A DNA stretch of 35,783 nucleotides from a virus, in IMG/VR virus record IMGVR_UViG_3300044636_000127, positions 1 to 35,783 of that record. One strand, 5' to 3'. How positions within the stretch are numbered: the first letter of the stretch is position 1; each line of letters starts with the position of its first letter. A program made the translations under genes and the position numbers. Below the pieces are notes generated by a model. The model did not search any database, had not been told where the DNA came from, and saw only the letters and a list, made by a program, of their open reading frames with translations. This document shows, one piece after another, positions 7,274-16,087 of this stretch.

Positions 7274-9181
7274 TTACTCCGCTTGCATCCCAGAAATCAA
7301 CGGTGCAAAGCCTAGATCCTCAGCTTTCTTCCGTAATGCCTTAGAAACAGGCTCTACCGTCATTTTAGATGCTTTCTGCATCATTAGCGAAGCTAATTTC
7401 GGGTCTAGCATTGCCTCGACCATAAGATCCGCAATCTGTTGGTCTGGAAGTTTGTACAGAAAGTTAAGTGGAGACGATAAGGATTTAACTGTTGTCGTTC
7501 CCGCCAGCACATCCGAAAACATAGACCCTATAAGGTTTGCTGTTGAGAAGTTCTTGAACGTGTCAGACCCTGGCCTTCTTGCAACGGCAGAGGTTAGCGA
7601 AGCGGTTCGATCAAGGTCTTTCATGAGGTTGTCGAGCATTGTTTTTTGTTCGTCGCTCAACGTCCTTTTGATTTCGTCTGCTCGAGCATTAAGTTGATTT
7701 TTTAACTTTGCTTGGCTAAAGATAGGGACAGACGTTACGCCAGCCGTTATGTCTGGCGCAGCAACCGTAGATCTTTTCGCAATATCTTGCATCAACTCCA
7801 TTTGAGAGATGGGCTTAGACATCTCTCGATACTCCGCCATGTAAGACTTGTACCCTGGAGCCGCAGACTCAATAACGTCATCAAGAACTTTCTGAACCTG
7901 CGACAATTCTTGTGCGGCAAGTTTTGCCCTGAAGTCGTCCTTATCGAAAAGACCCTCTTTAGCCATGCGAATATCTTTGCGTATACCATAAAGCCTTTCC
8001 GCCGTTAATGGCCCACCTTCTTCTACGTCCTTAATCAATCCCTGTACAAATTTCATGGTATCGCGCACAGGTTTAGAACCACCAGTTTTGCCGCGCACAA
8101 TATCTGTGATTGCTGTTCTGACGGGATCTAAAGAGCTAGAAGCAAGAGGGCCAAACTGGTTTTGAGCTAAAAACGCTTCTTCTCGCATTGGGCCTGTAAC
8201 CTCAGCCCTTCCAGCTTTCGCAACATCAAGCATTTCGGGAGTCGCCGCCTTGCGCTCAAACTCCTGCATTCTTGCCAAGTTTTGTTGCGACATCCTTTGA
8301 CCAATCAAGTTTTGAGGGTCGAATATCTTTGAGATCGGGCCTTGCAATGCCATTAAGCCAGGATCTCGAGATGCTTCCGCCATAGTCGGCATAGAACCAG
8401 GGATAAACTCTGGAGCAGCTTGCATCCTTGTTGCAGCTTCGTCCGGCAAAGTAGCTGATTTGCGCAATACATTGCCAACGATCACCTGCCTACCTTCTTC
8501 GGTAAAGGGCTGAACAATCGCCCTGCCGACCTGCTGAGCACTTCTTGCTGCGCCTGGTGCGCCAGCGGGAGCAACCGAGCCAATCATGCCAGCACCTAAC
8601 TGAACCATTGGGCTCATGCCTTCTTCTCTAGCAGCTCCAGCCGCGGTTGCACCGCCAATCGCCGCCGCCGCTTGCGCTCTTGGATCTCGAGCAAGAATAT
8701 CGGCAACACGCCTAGCGGTTTGGCTTTGTGCGACATCCCTAACCATTCTTGCGCCTTGCACAGCACCACCAGTTCCAGCAAGAGCAGCAGTTACGTCTTG
8801 TGCCACTCTTTCTCTAGAGGTTTCTGGCTTAGGAAGGATTTTGTCTAATAAAGACTGGATGGTCTGGCTAGGAGGAACCGCAATATCTCTACCCGCCGCA
8901 AGGTTCATAAGTCCCGTAATTGGATCGGCAATCATGGTTGGGAGCGATGTTAAGCCAGTGATCGCCCCTCGAGCAGTCAATCCCAATTGCCTTGCAATAC
9001 CACCAGGAGACGGTGGCTCGGCCGGAGTTTGGCTAGCCTCCAGCATTTGTCGAATAGGTTTTTTAAGAGCCTCTACCTTGTCGTAGTTTGCTATGTAACG
9101 CAGACCGGCAACCGACACCTTAGAAATGTCGCCAGAGGCAATCGCTTCAAGGTCTTTTTCTGATAGCTTGCTCAAGTCCAT
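7274..9181 (-). CDS. Putative internal virion / ejection protein
   Basis: This 635-residue, mostly helical protein starts with a compact helical segment (LSEKDLEAIASGDISKVSVAGLRYIANYD). An Ala/Gly-rich and weakly hydrophobic region follows (GLTSLPTMIADPITGLMNLAAG; AAAAIGGATAAGAA at about 170-185). Long charged helices then run to the end. Large helical proteins with Ala/Gly-rich membrane-active stretches between hub and fibre genes are usually ejected with the DNA to form a trans-envelope channel. No lysozyme or transglycosylase motif is visible. The ATG overlaps the stop of the upstream 436-residue gene by one base, and the stop lies 2 bp before the fibre gene. The ejection role is inferred from size, composition and place. 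Confidence 0.65.
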   Translation of the reverse strand: MDLSKLSEKDLEAIASGDISKVSVAGLRYIANYDKVEALKKPIRQMLEASQTPAEPPSPGGIARQLGLTARGAITGLTSLPTMIADPITGLMNLAAGRDIAVPPSQTIQSLLDKILPKPETSRERVAQDVTAALAGTGGAVQGARMVRDVAQSQTARRVADILARDPRAQAAAAIGGATAAGAAREEGMSPMVQLGAGMIGSVAPAGAPGAARSAQQVGRAIVQPFTEEGRQVIVGNVLRKSATLPDEAATRMQAAPEFIPGSMPTMAEASRDPGLMALQGPISKIFDPQNLIGQRMSQQNLARMQEFERKAATPEMLDVAKAGRAEVTGPMREEAFLAQNQFGPLASSSLDPVRTAITDIVRGKTGGSKPVRDTMKFVQGLIKDVEEGGPLTAERLYGIRKDIRMAKEGLFDKDDFRAKLAAQELSQVQKVLDDVIESAAPGYKSYMAEYREMSKPISQMELMQDIAKRSTVAAPDITAGVTSVPIFSQAKLKNQLNARADEIKRTLSDEQKTMLDNLMKDLDRTASLTSAVARRPGSDTFKNFSTANLIGSMFSDVLAGTTTVKSLSSPLNFLYKLPDQQIADLMVEAMLDPKLASLMMQKASKMTVEPVSKALRKKAEDLGFAPLISGMQAE

Positions 9182-10491
9182 TATCGGCCTTTCGATTCCA
9201 TTTTTCTACGCAACTCTTCTTGCGCGGCACGTCTTAACTCGTCAGGGATCGAAGATTTAACTGGTTGGCCTGGCGCAGCAGATGGAGGAGCGGCAGCAGG
9301 GACTGGCGCAGAAAAACCAATTGGCGCACCAAGCGTTCGAGTATTTAGGCCGTATCCCTGGCCTAACTCTTGATACTCGCTACGCTTGTTGTTGTAAGAA
9401 CTTGCCGCATCACCATACAAAGCATCTGCCAGGCGTCTGAAGTCAACCCGTTGCTGCTCTGTTAATTTGGTTCCTTTAATAACATTGTCCGCGTAGCCTG
9501 TGATGCGATCCATTAAACCAGTAGCTTGCATTGCCATGCCTAGTTCCGACTCTCTAACAACAGAACCAGGGTCGAGCAATTTCATAATCTTTGTTGCAGC
9601 CGCAAGATCGCCTGCTGGCGACCTTAAATCAATAGCTTTAGTGATTTGACCGTATGCAGATTTAACCTCTTGGAAAGCCTTGTAAACAGGCTCGTTTTTG
9701 AAGCCAGATGAAAGCTTCATTTCGTTTTCAAAGCCTTTTTGCCCTTCGCCCATCCTGATGTTAATTTCAGGCTTACTTGACATTTCCTTGTACGAACTAA
9801 CAAGTTTGTTAAGTTGTTCTTGCGAAATGTCTACAAGAGGCGTATCAGGTTTTATTCCGGCCTTAGCAAAAGCGATATCCATAATTGATACCTGCCTTTG
9901 AGGTTTAACATCTTCTGCTTTTACCCCGCCAATCTCGCGCACAAGATTGCCCGCCTCATCAACAACAACTTTTCTTTCTCTCCCTGTCGCGGGGTCGTAA
10001 ATAGACTGAACGCTTGTTTTTCCAACTTTCCCCTGCGATAGTTCAAACTGTTTTTGCAAGCCACCCATTAGCTTTTCAAAATCACCAGGCGGTAGAATTG
10101 ACGATAACTGGCCTGCGATCTCTTGATTGATTGCCGGTGGTTGCCCTGCTTGCCCAGGAATAACTAGCTTTGGCAAAGCAGTACGCAATGCCTCTTGCTG
10201 CTGCCTTTTTCTTGCGGCCTCTTCCAATTGAACGCCAAGCATCTTGTCCTGCACTGCTTGCTGCATCGCACCACGGTAGGCTTGTTGTCCTGCCATCAAC
10301 CCCTGTCCGACAATCTGCCCGATGTTCTGACGCTGTGCAGAAGGCCCAGAAGCCATAAGCAAACCGATACCCGTCCCTAACAGACCTTGACGCTGTGCTT
10401 CTTGACGTAGCCTTTCTGCGTCGTCAGCCCCCATGAGTTGCCCCATGTAAGACGGTTGGCTTCCAAACAATCGAGCTAAGTATTCGTCCAT
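9181..10491 (-). CDS. Putative internal virion protein
   Basis: This 436-residue, Gln- and Ala-rich helical protein starts MDEYLARLFGSQPSYMGQLM. It has a hydrophobic Gly-rich stretch (LLGTGIGLLMASG, residues ~36-48), then coiled-coil-like segments (AARKRQQQEALR). A Pro/Ala-rich linker (APVPAAAPPSAAPGQP) precedes a basic helical C-terminus. No enzyme motif was recognised. Its place between the Ala-rich 171-residue gene and the 635-residue gene suggests that it belongs to the set of proteins packed inside the capsid or in the tail channel and ejected on infection. It overlaps the next gene by one base (stop/start TAATG type). Confidence 0.6.
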   Translation of the reverse strand: MDEYLARLFGSQPSYMGQLMGADDAERLRQEAQRQGLLGTGIGLLMASGPSAQRQNIGQIVGQGLMAGQQAYRGAMQQAVQDKMLGVQLEEAARKRQQQEALRTALPKLVIPGQAGQPPAINQEIAGQLSSILPPGDFEKLMGGLQKQFELSQGKVGKTSVQSIYDPATGRERKVVVDEAGNLVREIGGVKAEDVKPQRQVSIMDIAFAKAGIKPDTPLVDISQEQLNKLVSSYKEMSSKPEINIRMGEGQKGFENEMKLSSGFKNEPVYKAFQEVKSAYGQITKAIDLRSPAGDLAAATKIMKLLDPGSVVRESELGMAMQATGLMDRITGYADNVIKGTKLTEQQRVDFRRLADALYGDAASSYNNKRSEYQELGQGYGLNTRTLGAPIGFSAPVPAAAPPSAAPGQPVKSSIPDELRRAAQEELRRKMESKGR

Positions 10492-10498
10492 CTTGCCC

Positions 10499-11014
10499 TC
10501 ACAACAGAGAGATGCGCTTGCGTTGCACTGGCTGAGCGAGCAACGAGTTGAAATCTACACCCTGCGGGACTTGTCCGCGCTTGATGCCTGGAGGAGGTGG
10601 TGCTTGCGGGGCCGATTGCTGCATCATATTCATGCCTTGCATACCCATACGCATAGCCGTAGGCGACCCAGAAGAAAAAGCCATTTTAGCTAACGGGCCA
10701 CCAGCACCCGCATAAGTCGCAGATCCACCTGTAGACATGAGCCCAGGCAAACCAAACTCACCCGTCTGCGCCGCAAGCATTGCCGCCTGCTGTGAACCCA
10801 TCGTCATCCCAGGCAAAGAACCGTAAGCAGATGCTAGAAATGGGTTAGCAGTGCCAGCGGCAGCGGCAGCAGTTCCAGCAGAAGCGGCAGCCTGAGAAGC
10901 GGCAGCAGCAGTAGCCATCTCAGCAGCAGTAGCGGCAGCAGCGGCTTCGGCTGCACCAGCGGCAGCGGTAGAACCAATAACCTCGGCTGCAATGATCGGT
11001 TCTACGCCGCTCAC
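10499..11014 (-). CDS. Ala-rich putative virion protein
   Basis: This 171-residue protein has an N-terminal half that is strikingly poor in complexity. Residues ~8-56 consist largely of Ala with Gly, Ser, Thr and Glu and could form a long membrane-active helix. The C-terminal half is Met-, Gly- and Pro-rich (MRMGMQGMNMMQQ, APQAPPPPG) and ends in a basic tail. The start overlaps the upstream 297-residue gene by ATGA. Composition and location resemble small ejection proteins of podoviruses, but no homology is recognised and that role is inference. The Ala run is encoded by GCN-repeat DNA at about 10850-10970. Confidence 0.6.
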   Translation of the reverse strand: MSGVEPIIAAEVIGSTAAAGAAEAAAAATAAEMATAAAASQAAASAGTAAAAAGTANPFLASAYGSLPGMTMGSQQAAMLAAQTGEFGLPGLMSTGGSATYAGAGGPLAKMAFSSGSPTAMRMGMQGMNMMQQSAPQAPPPPGIKRGQVPQGVDFNSLLAQPVQRKRISLL

Positions 11015-11904
11015 GACAACAAAGCCTTTCCTGCTAGTGCTGTACCAAGTATGCCTGCAAGCGGGTTAGAGTAACTAGGCGCAACCGTCTGCATCCCTTG
11101 TGGCGCACCAAAGGAAGATGAGAGGAATGACTGTAAGGCTGCGTAAGGTGCTTGTTGTTGGTAGTTGAATCTTTGGATAGCGTCTTGTAGGGCTGCTTGT
11201 TGGTAGCTCTCTGCTGCCTGACCCGCCTGAGCAAGTTGTGCAATGTCCGTGTAGTCCTGTGCGGCCAAGCCTGGAGCAGCACCGATAGCTGCTTGCTGTC
11301 TGGCCCTCTCTGCTTCGTAGAGATCTAGTCCCATGCCTAGTGCTTGTTGTTGCCTACCTCTCTCAGCCTCGTAACCAGAGTAACCCAACTGTGCAGCCTG
11401 CCCTGCAAGAGCGTTAGCAAGTGCGCCTTGCGCGCGTTGCTCTTGACTCATTAATGCTTCGTTAGTTCCGTATCGTCCTGCCTGAGAGGCACGAGACCGC
11501 ATCTGGTTGATTGCGTCTTGGTACTGAGTCGTTGCTGCTTGGAACCCAGGCTGTAGTGCTGACGTGTAGTACGGATTTTGTCCGAGATAACCACCTGCAA
11601 CCGTATTAGCTAAGACAGGACTTGTCGCGCCTGCCAATGTCTCAGCACGAGAACCACCGAGCGTCGTTGCTAACTGCTGTTGCGCTAAAGGCACAAGCGG
11701 GTTGCCTTGCATAGCCCTTGTCTGCATCGCAGATAATGCAGCCTGCGTTTGTTGAGACGGGCCTACATAGGTCTGGCCTGTGAAAAACTCAGGAGCACCT
11801 TGTTGATAGAGTCTTTGCGCCTCGCTTAGTCCGTACTGGACATAAGGACGCATTGTCGGGTCAAGTTCGGTTCTCGTAACCGTGTTTGTCGAGCCACCAG
11901 CCAT
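11011..11904 (-). CDS. Putative virion structural protein, Gln/Ala-rich
   Basis: This 297-residue protein begins MAGGSTNTVTRTELDPTMRPYVQYGLSEAQRLYQ and has the motif FFTGQTYVGPSQQTQAAL. Long Gln/Ala-rich amphipathic helices with tyrosines follow (EAERGRQQQALGMGLDLYEAERARQQAAIG is an internal near-repeat of EAER.RQQ). It ends with a Gly/Ala-rich hydrophobic segment (ILGTALAGKALLS). Proteins with this N-terminus occur in many marine and freshwater podoviruses between hub and fibre genes. The function is not established, and an internal core or ejection protein is most likely. The gene is coupled to the downstream Ala-rich gene by ATGA. Confidence 0.68.
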   Translation of the reverse strand: MAGGSTNTVTRTELDPTMRPYVQYGLSEAQRLYQQGAPEFFTGQTYVGPSQQTQAALSAMQTRAMQGNPLVPLAQQQLATTLGGSRAETLAGATSPVLANTVAGGYLGQNPYYTSALQPGFQAATTQYQDAINQMRSRASQAGRYGTNEALMSQEQRAQGALANALAGQAAQLGYSGYEAERGRQQQALGMGLDLYEAERARQQAAIGAAPGLAAQDYTDIAQLAQAGQAAESYQQAALQDAIQRFNYQQQAPYAALQSFLSSSFGAPQGMQTVAPSYSNPLAGILGTALAGKALLS

Positions 11905-11905
11905 G

Positions 11906-12292
11906 TTAAACCTCTCTCACCCACTTACGGGGTCTAAAACCTAACGCCTTAGCCTTGCGATCCCAGCCTTTACGCCACGAATCAAAGCTGATAGTTTTCG
12001 CGCCACCACTTCTCGCAATGCCGAGAACATGATCCAAGCCTGCACGACTATCTCCCTTGCCATAAGCGCACCAAATATGCAAATTATCGCCGATAGGCTG
12101 CAAAACAACAAAGCCCACAACAGAGTTATCCTCAACAAACACCCAAAGAAGTGATCTTCCCGTAAAGCAGTCAGAATAAATGTCCTCAGGTATCCACGAT
12201 TCTGGGCTCTTCTTAAGGATGACTTCCAATCCTGGCTTGATGTACTGCCAGACATTTCTTAGCTCGTCTTGTTTGATGTATTGCACATTCAT
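11906..12292 (-). CDS. GNAT-like phage protein
   Basis: This 128-residue protein has the strand-helix pattern of small GNAT-like proteins found in tail modules. A central pair of strands (SLLWVFVEDNSVVGFVVLQPI) is followed by NLHIWCAYGKGD, a helix (GLDHVLGIARSGGAKTISF) and a basic C-terminus containing KALGFRPRKWVREV. The usual acetyl-CoA loop (Q/RxxGxG/A) is not clearly present, so catalytic activity is doubtful. Similar proteins in other phages are annotated as acetyltransferase-like or structural. The start is coupled to the upstream gene by ATGA and the end lies 1 bp from the next gene. Confidence 0.6.
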   Translation of the reverse strand: MNVQYIKQDELRNVWQYIKPGLEVILKKSPESWIPEDIYSDCFTGRSLLWVFVEDNSVVGFVVLQPIGDNLHIWCAYGKGDSRAGLDHVLGIARSGGAKTISFDSWRKGWDRKAKALGFRPRKWVREV

Positions 12293-13071
12293 CCGACCAC
12301 CACATAACCGTATGTTTTGTCAGAGGTTGCATTTGGGAAATGCGTAATCACAGCAGAACCGTTCGTCACGCTCGAAACATACACGCCACCGTTAGAAAAC
12401 CCGCCCACAAACTGCATCGTGGCAATCACAGAAGGAGTCGCAGGACGCGTAGGGCTCGACTGAGTGGCGATATGCTCAATGATGACAAGCGTTGAACTTG
12501 TAGCCCACATCAACTCGATGTAGTCGTTAGCCGCAAGGTCTACAAAGAGGTTAAGCGCAGCAATGACATGGCCCTTTACCGATCCATGCTTAGAGTCAAT
12601 CGAGAATCTTGAGTTTGAACTAGCAATGTCAGTCCCGTTCTTTCTAACCCACACATCTACGTCTTGGATCTGCGAGTCATCGTTAGCAAACTGAATCGAG
12701 AATTGAAAGTTGTATTTACCCGCCGCCCTCACGTTAATCCGACTTGAGTTAGAGAGGTAGACGTTGTTCGTTAAATCGGTATTAGAAAACGTGATTGCAT
12801 ATGCTGTCGTCGTGCTTGCAGCAGATTGATCGTTGAGGTCGTAAAACGAGCCATACGGGATCGAATCGGCATAGGCAGCAGCAGAGTAGGGAACAAGGAT
12901 GATCTTGCTTTCTACCCCTATCCTTGCGTCTGTAATCGTGGTTGTGGTGGCGTTTCCTGTGGCAAGCGTTACCGTTCCGGTGTTGTTCGTCTTACCGTCC
13001 ATGATGCCACGGACAATTTCAGCAACGGCTCTCTGATCGCCACCAAACGGAGGCAGCGTCCTGAAGATCAT
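12289..13071 (-). CDS. Virion protein with C-terminal jelly-roll-like domain
   Basis: This 260-residue protein starts MIFRTLPPFGGDQRAVAEIVRGIMDGKTNNTGTVTL. The start at 13071 was chosen because its ATG overlaps the stop of the tail-hub gene as ATGA, and because the N-terminal segment is the conserved start of this family. A longer frame to 13122 would only add sequence overlapping the hub gene. Residues ~80-200 are beta-rich and resemble C1q/TNF-like sandwiches (AGKYNFQFSIQFAN..DVDVWVRKNGTDIASS). Such proteins in aquatic podoviruses are probably tail- or fibre-associated. It is followed by the GNAT-like gene, also joined by ATGA. Confidence 0.7.
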   Translation of the reverse strand: MIFRTLPPFGGDQRAVAEIVRGIMDGKTNNTGTVTLATGNATTTTITDARIGVESKIILVPYSAAAYADSIPYGSFYDLNDQSAASTTTAYAITFSNTDLTNNVYLSNSSRINVRAAGKYNFQFSIQFANDDSQIQDVDVWVRKNGTDIASSNSRFSIDSKHGSVKGHVIAALNLFVDLAANDYIELMWATSSTLVIIEHIATQSSPTRPATPSVIATMQFVGGFSNGGVYVSSVTNGSAVITHFPNATSDKTYGYVVVG

Positions 13072-14519
13072 CGCATACCCTGCGGAACGATAGTTACATC
13101 TAAACCAACCGCAGACGACCAAACGCCAGAAGGTATTGCTTTGATCCGATGATAAGTTCCCGCTGAGCGTAACCCAATGCGGTTATCGTCGTTGCTCGTG
13201 TAAGTAGAACCCGTGAAGTCTGTCTGTTGGTTTAGCCTGCGCCTTGAATTGACTTGTACGGAACAAGTTCCACCGTCAATAACAGGTCGAATCAGTGTCA
13301 TCACCGAAGGCATGTCGTTCAAAGATAAATCCGGTGTAACGATATTCGCGGTTAGGTTAGAGCCAGAAAACGCAATGATCTTTGCGCCCAACGTACCTGT
13401 TAGCAAGGTCGAAGTCACCGTATAACCAAAGGAATCAAGGCTTGCAGGTAAAGAATCAAGACCACCAAATGCGTCTAGCTGCTCTAAGGTAAGGCCGGAG
13501 GACGAAGTTGTTGTGATCGCTGTAGACGAAGCAATGGTATCTGCGTTGATCTCAGCGTACGACCACTTAGAAAGGTTGAAGTTGTAGATCAAAAGCGCAG
13601 TCGTTTGGTCTACGGTCTTGAAACACCATATGACAAGGTTCTTAAGCGGGTCTACAGCAGCAGACATCGTAGATAACTGCGATATGTCTACGTTATTGAA
13701 GAACCATCTGTCCACCTTCTCGACAGAGATGGACTCGACCGCTTGACCATTACACCTGTAAAACCCGTCATCAGACAAAAAGAACGACATCCCTGCGTAC
13801 TGGATGATCGAGTTGGGCTCCATGCACCCAAGACCCCTAGAGATCGTGTCAAACTGGAATACAAGAGGGCTTCCAACGTACGACATCCTGACCACAGCAC
13901 GATCCATAAACACAATGCCGTACTCGCCTCCTGTCAATCCCTTGACATGCCCACCGTCTGGGATGTCCTGATAGTCCGCTTGGGTTGTTGCAGCAGGAGT
14001 CCAGCTTGTTTCATCACCTAACGCGCACCATTCCACGCGATTAGGGTAGACCGTTGAACCGTTGTTAAAGCCAGCAACTACAAAGTCCCTGACCGTAGTG
14101 ACATACCTAGACTTAGGCGCAGCAGCACCAAGGTCTGCAAATAGGGTAGACGAACCCATGAGATAACCTTGAAGCCTGTTTCCTCCGTTGGCTGCGATCA
14201 CTCGATTGCCAAACTGAGTAAAACGCCACTTTTGATCTGATGGTGTTGTATACCCCCCAGACTGCGAGACATCCGAAAGGTTTAGGTTCGTGCCTAGCTT
14301 AAAGAGTTTTGTGTCGCCGCCAGCAAAGACCGTCACCGCCTCGTCCGGAGCAGCCGCAGCAGCAACCGAATTAAGCGTTTCTGAAGCCGCATTGCTCCAT
14401 TCACTAGGCGAAGATAAAGGGCCATAACCTACCTGTTGGGGTATGACGTTCTTGGCATCAACCAGAGCACCTGCTACCCCTGGCTGATCCGGCAACCACT
14501 CACCAAAGTTAATTCTCAT
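13068..14519 (-). CDS. Tail hub / DNA stabilisation protein, P22 gp10-like
   Basis: This 483-residue beta-rich protein begins MRINFGEWLPDQPG and has repeated strand motifs of a propeller-like body (VTVFAGGDTKLFKL, WRFTQFGNRVIAANGG, YVTTVRDFVVAGF, GYGIVFMDRAVVRM-like, MSFFLSDDGFYRCNG). It ends in a beta C-terminus (DNRIGLRSAGTYHRIKAIPSG). Length and order match P22 gp10 (472 residues), which binds under the adaptor and closes the tail channel after packaging. It follows the adaptor gene by an ATGA overlap, as expected for a neck module. Sequence identity with gp10 itself looks low, so the assignment rests on size, fold pattern and synteny. Confidence 0.72.
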   Translation of the reverse strand: MRINFGEWLPDQPGVAGALVDAKNVIPQQVGYGPLSSPSEWSNAASETLNSVAAAAAPDEAVTVFAGGDTKLFKLGTNLNLSDVSQSGGYTTPSDQKWRFTQFGNRVIAANGGNRLQGYLMGSSTLFADLGAAAPKSRYVTTVRDFVVAGFNNGSTVYPNRVEWCALGDETSWTPAATTQADYQDIPDGGHVKGLTGGEYGIVFMDRAVVRMSYVGSPLVFQFDTISRGLGCMEPNSIIQYAGMSFFLSDDGFYRCNGQAVESISVEKVDRWFFNNVDISQLSTMSAAVDPLKNLVIWCFKTVDQTTALLIYNFNLSKWSYAEINADTIASSTAITTTSSSGLTLEQLDAFGGLDSLPASLDSFGYTVTSTLLTGTLGAKIIAFSGSNLTANIVTPDLSLNDMPSVMTLIRPVIDGGTCSVQVNSRRRLNQQTDFTGSTYTSNDDNRIGLRSAGTYHRIKAIPSGVWSSAVGLDVTIVPQGMR

Positions 14520-15136
14520 CGCTTGGCAAGCGTCATGGTTAGAGGAACACCGGAATACTGGCCTTCCTCGTCTGAACGCGTGAGAGCGGCAATAGCACGA
14601 TCATAAAGCGCACCCCAGGTCTGTAGCCTGGGATCGTTCATAAGATAAGGTTCAGCCTCGCCTAACGCCCCGTAGAGGAGTGCATCCGGACAGGTCGTAA
14701 TCCAGAGATTTGTCGGGGCCGCTGTAGATAAAAACGCAGGGGCCGCGTAGTAGAGGATCTTGATGTCGTGATTGCTGTCAGGAATTGGGGCAAGTTGAAT
14801 CGTAGACCCGAGGATGGTGTAGAAAGCTGGTACACCACTCTGGTTCGTCCTACCGTTCCGAATAAAGATGCTCGGCGTTGCGAACGTAATAGGGAAGTCG
14901 GGGTCAGAGTCAACGTACACATCCCTTGCTTGCAAGAAGTCACTAGGGAGGTTAATTGTCGAGACTCCACCGGTCGCCGTAACCGATGTTTGCGTAAGCA
15001 TTTCGCGCAAGCGTAAATCTCTACGGAGTCGAATCTCTGCGAGTTGGATGAAGTCAGGGATCGCGGAAGTAAGATCATCTCGTGAGAGATAATTAGCTAT
15101 CGTTGTTTGCAGATTGCCGTAACTGTTTAGGGCCAT
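14516..15136 (-). CDS. Head-tail adaptor, SU10 type
   Basis: This 206-residue helical protein sits between the capsid and hub genes. It contains SYGNLQTTIANYLSRDDLTSAIPDFIQLAEIRL, the typical N-terminus of SU10-type adaptors. The segments LPSDFLQARDVYVD and TCPDALLYGALGEAEPYLMNDPRLQ, plus a final helix, follow. Adaptors attach as a dodecamer below the portal and connect it to the tail hub. The start at 15136 (MALNSYG) is preferred because a GGAG lies 11 bases upstream; an ATG three codons earlier at 15145 is also possible. The gene overlaps the end of the glycosyltransferase gene by 44 bp and is joined to the hub gene by ATGA. Confidence 0.85.
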   Translation of the reverse strand: MALNSYGNLQTTIANYLSRDDLTSAIPDFIQLAEIRLRRDLRLREMLTQTSVTATGGVSTINLPSDFLQARDVYVDSDPDFPITFATPSIFIRNGRTNQSGVPAFYTILGSTIQLAPIPDSNHDIKILYYAAPAFLSTAAPTNLWITTCPDALLYGALGEAEPYLMNDPRLQTWGALYDRAIAALTRSDEEGQYSGVPLTMTLAKR

Positions 15137-15758
15137 ATTCGACATCGCTCCATCGGTATTCGTGCGTCCCGATGTGTCCTATTTCGAGGCTCAATTCGTG
15201 ATCCACGAAAGTCTTAATCCCGTGATCTAGGGCTTTCACGCAAAAATGCACATCTTCGCCAATTAGACCACCCGCCCCCCATACTACATCAAACCAAGGT
15301 TGCGGCATAGCCTCAAACACAGACTTATGGGTTAGCACAACCCCAAAACCTACAGCGGTTACCTCTTCGATACCCTTCTTACCTCGACTCTCGATCTTCT
15401 CAAAGATCTCTTTATCTTCGTGAAAGTTGATCGCAGTCGGTAGAACTGGTTTACGTCTCGTGACTGCATTAACCCCGACGATCTTTTGTCCGTGTGCTAA
15501 CAGTCGTTCTAACGTGTTCTTAGGGAACCTCATGTCCGAGTCAACCCAAAGGATGTACTCAGCACCATCGGCTAAGGCTTCTTTGGCTAATGACTCTCTT
15601 TGACTGAATATGAGAGTGCCTGGGGCGGTGTACAAGAGGAACGACCCTCCCGTTAACGCGCACCTATTGGCCCCGTCATATGCCGCCAGACGAGCCATAT
15701 CGAAGGATGTACCCGTCATCATCGTGTCCCGACATGGAACACAAAGAGCTATCTTCAT
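15093..15758 (-). CDS. Glycosyltransferase-like protein (GT-A, family 2 type)
   Basis: This 221-residue protein begins MKIALCVPCRDTMMTG, a nucleotide-sugar binding strand of GT-A enzymes. The motif YILWVDSDMRFP (residues ~71-82) contains the DxD that holds the divalent metal and sugar nucleotide. A later GGLIGEDVHFCVKALDHG segment fits the acceptor/catalytic acidic region (ED). The start at 15758 is fixed by an ATGA overlap with the upstream 94-residue gene. The gene lies inside the capsid-to-neck module between major capsid and adaptor, an unusual place for a modifying enzyme. Glycosylation of a virion protein or of the host surface are both possible; the substrate cannot be read from sequence. 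Confidence 0.82.
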   Translation of the reverse strand: MKIALCVPCRDTMMTGTSFDMARLAAYDGANRCALTGGSFLLYTAPGTLIFSQRESLAKEALADGAEYILWVDSDMRFPKNTLERLLAHGQKIVGVNAVTRRKPVLPTAINFHEDKEIFEKIESRGKKGIEEVTAVGFGVVLTHKSVFEAMPQPWFDVVWGAGGLIGEDVHFCVKALDHGIKTFVDHELSLEIGHIGTHEYRWSDVEYGPKQLRQSANNDS

Positions 15759-16039
15759 ACTTTTCCTGGACGAGTTCTGAAGTGTCTGTTCTCTGGGTCG
15801 TTCATCCATGCCCTGAACTTTTTCTCGTCTGCGACAGCAAAGCCTCGCATGATCCCTTGTTTATTTAAGTCGTCAACCACCGCAAAGGGTAGTTGTGCGT
15901 ACCGCGTCCACTCACCCCAACGCTCGCGCTCGTCAGTGGCGTTATAGAGTGCTTTGTTCTGCTCGACAATATCCGTAATGTCTTGAGTTCGCTCAAAGAC
16001 ATACTGGTCGTCGGTTGCATGAAATTTAGTTTTGAGCAT
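15755..16039 (-). CDS. Conserved head-region protein, 94 residues
   Basis: This protein has the conserved segments FERTQDITDIVEQNKALYN, TDERERWGEWTRYAQLPFAVVDDLNKQGIM and WMNDPENRHFRTRPGKV. Proteins of this pattern lie next to major capsid genes in many podoviruses of Pseudomonadota. The function is unknown, but the constant synteny suggests a head or packaging role. The start codon (16037-16039) is preceded immediately by the U-tract of the capsid-gene terminator. No Shine-Dalgarno sequence lies at normal distance: the only GGGAGG is inside the hairpin stem. The stop overlaps the glycosyltransferase start by ATGA. Confidence 0.85.
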   Translation of the reverse strand: MLKTKFHATDDQYVFERTQDITDIVEQNKALYNATDERERWGEWTRYAQLPFAVVDDLNKQGIMRGFAVADEKKFRAWMNDPENRHFRTRPGKV

Positions 16040-16066
16040 AAAAAAAGGGAGGTTGTTACGCCTCCC
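16040..16066 (-). terminator. Intrinsic terminator after the major capsid gene
   Basis: On the minus strand GGGAGG (16066-16061) pairs with CCTCCC (16052-16047) around the 8-nt loop CGTAACAA. Seven Ts follow, running up to the ATG of the 94-residue gene. The U-rich flank on the other side (16067-16074) makes it usable in both directions. It would shorten most transcripts after the capsid gene and reduce expression of the tail genes. Confidence 0.88.
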
Positions 16067-16087
16067 TCTTTTTTACCACAGTTTTTG

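Noticed and set aside
13072-13122. Longer form of the jelly-roll virion protein
   Set aside because: The extra 17 residues overlap the hub gene; ATG at 13071 makes the ATGA overlap used elsewhere.
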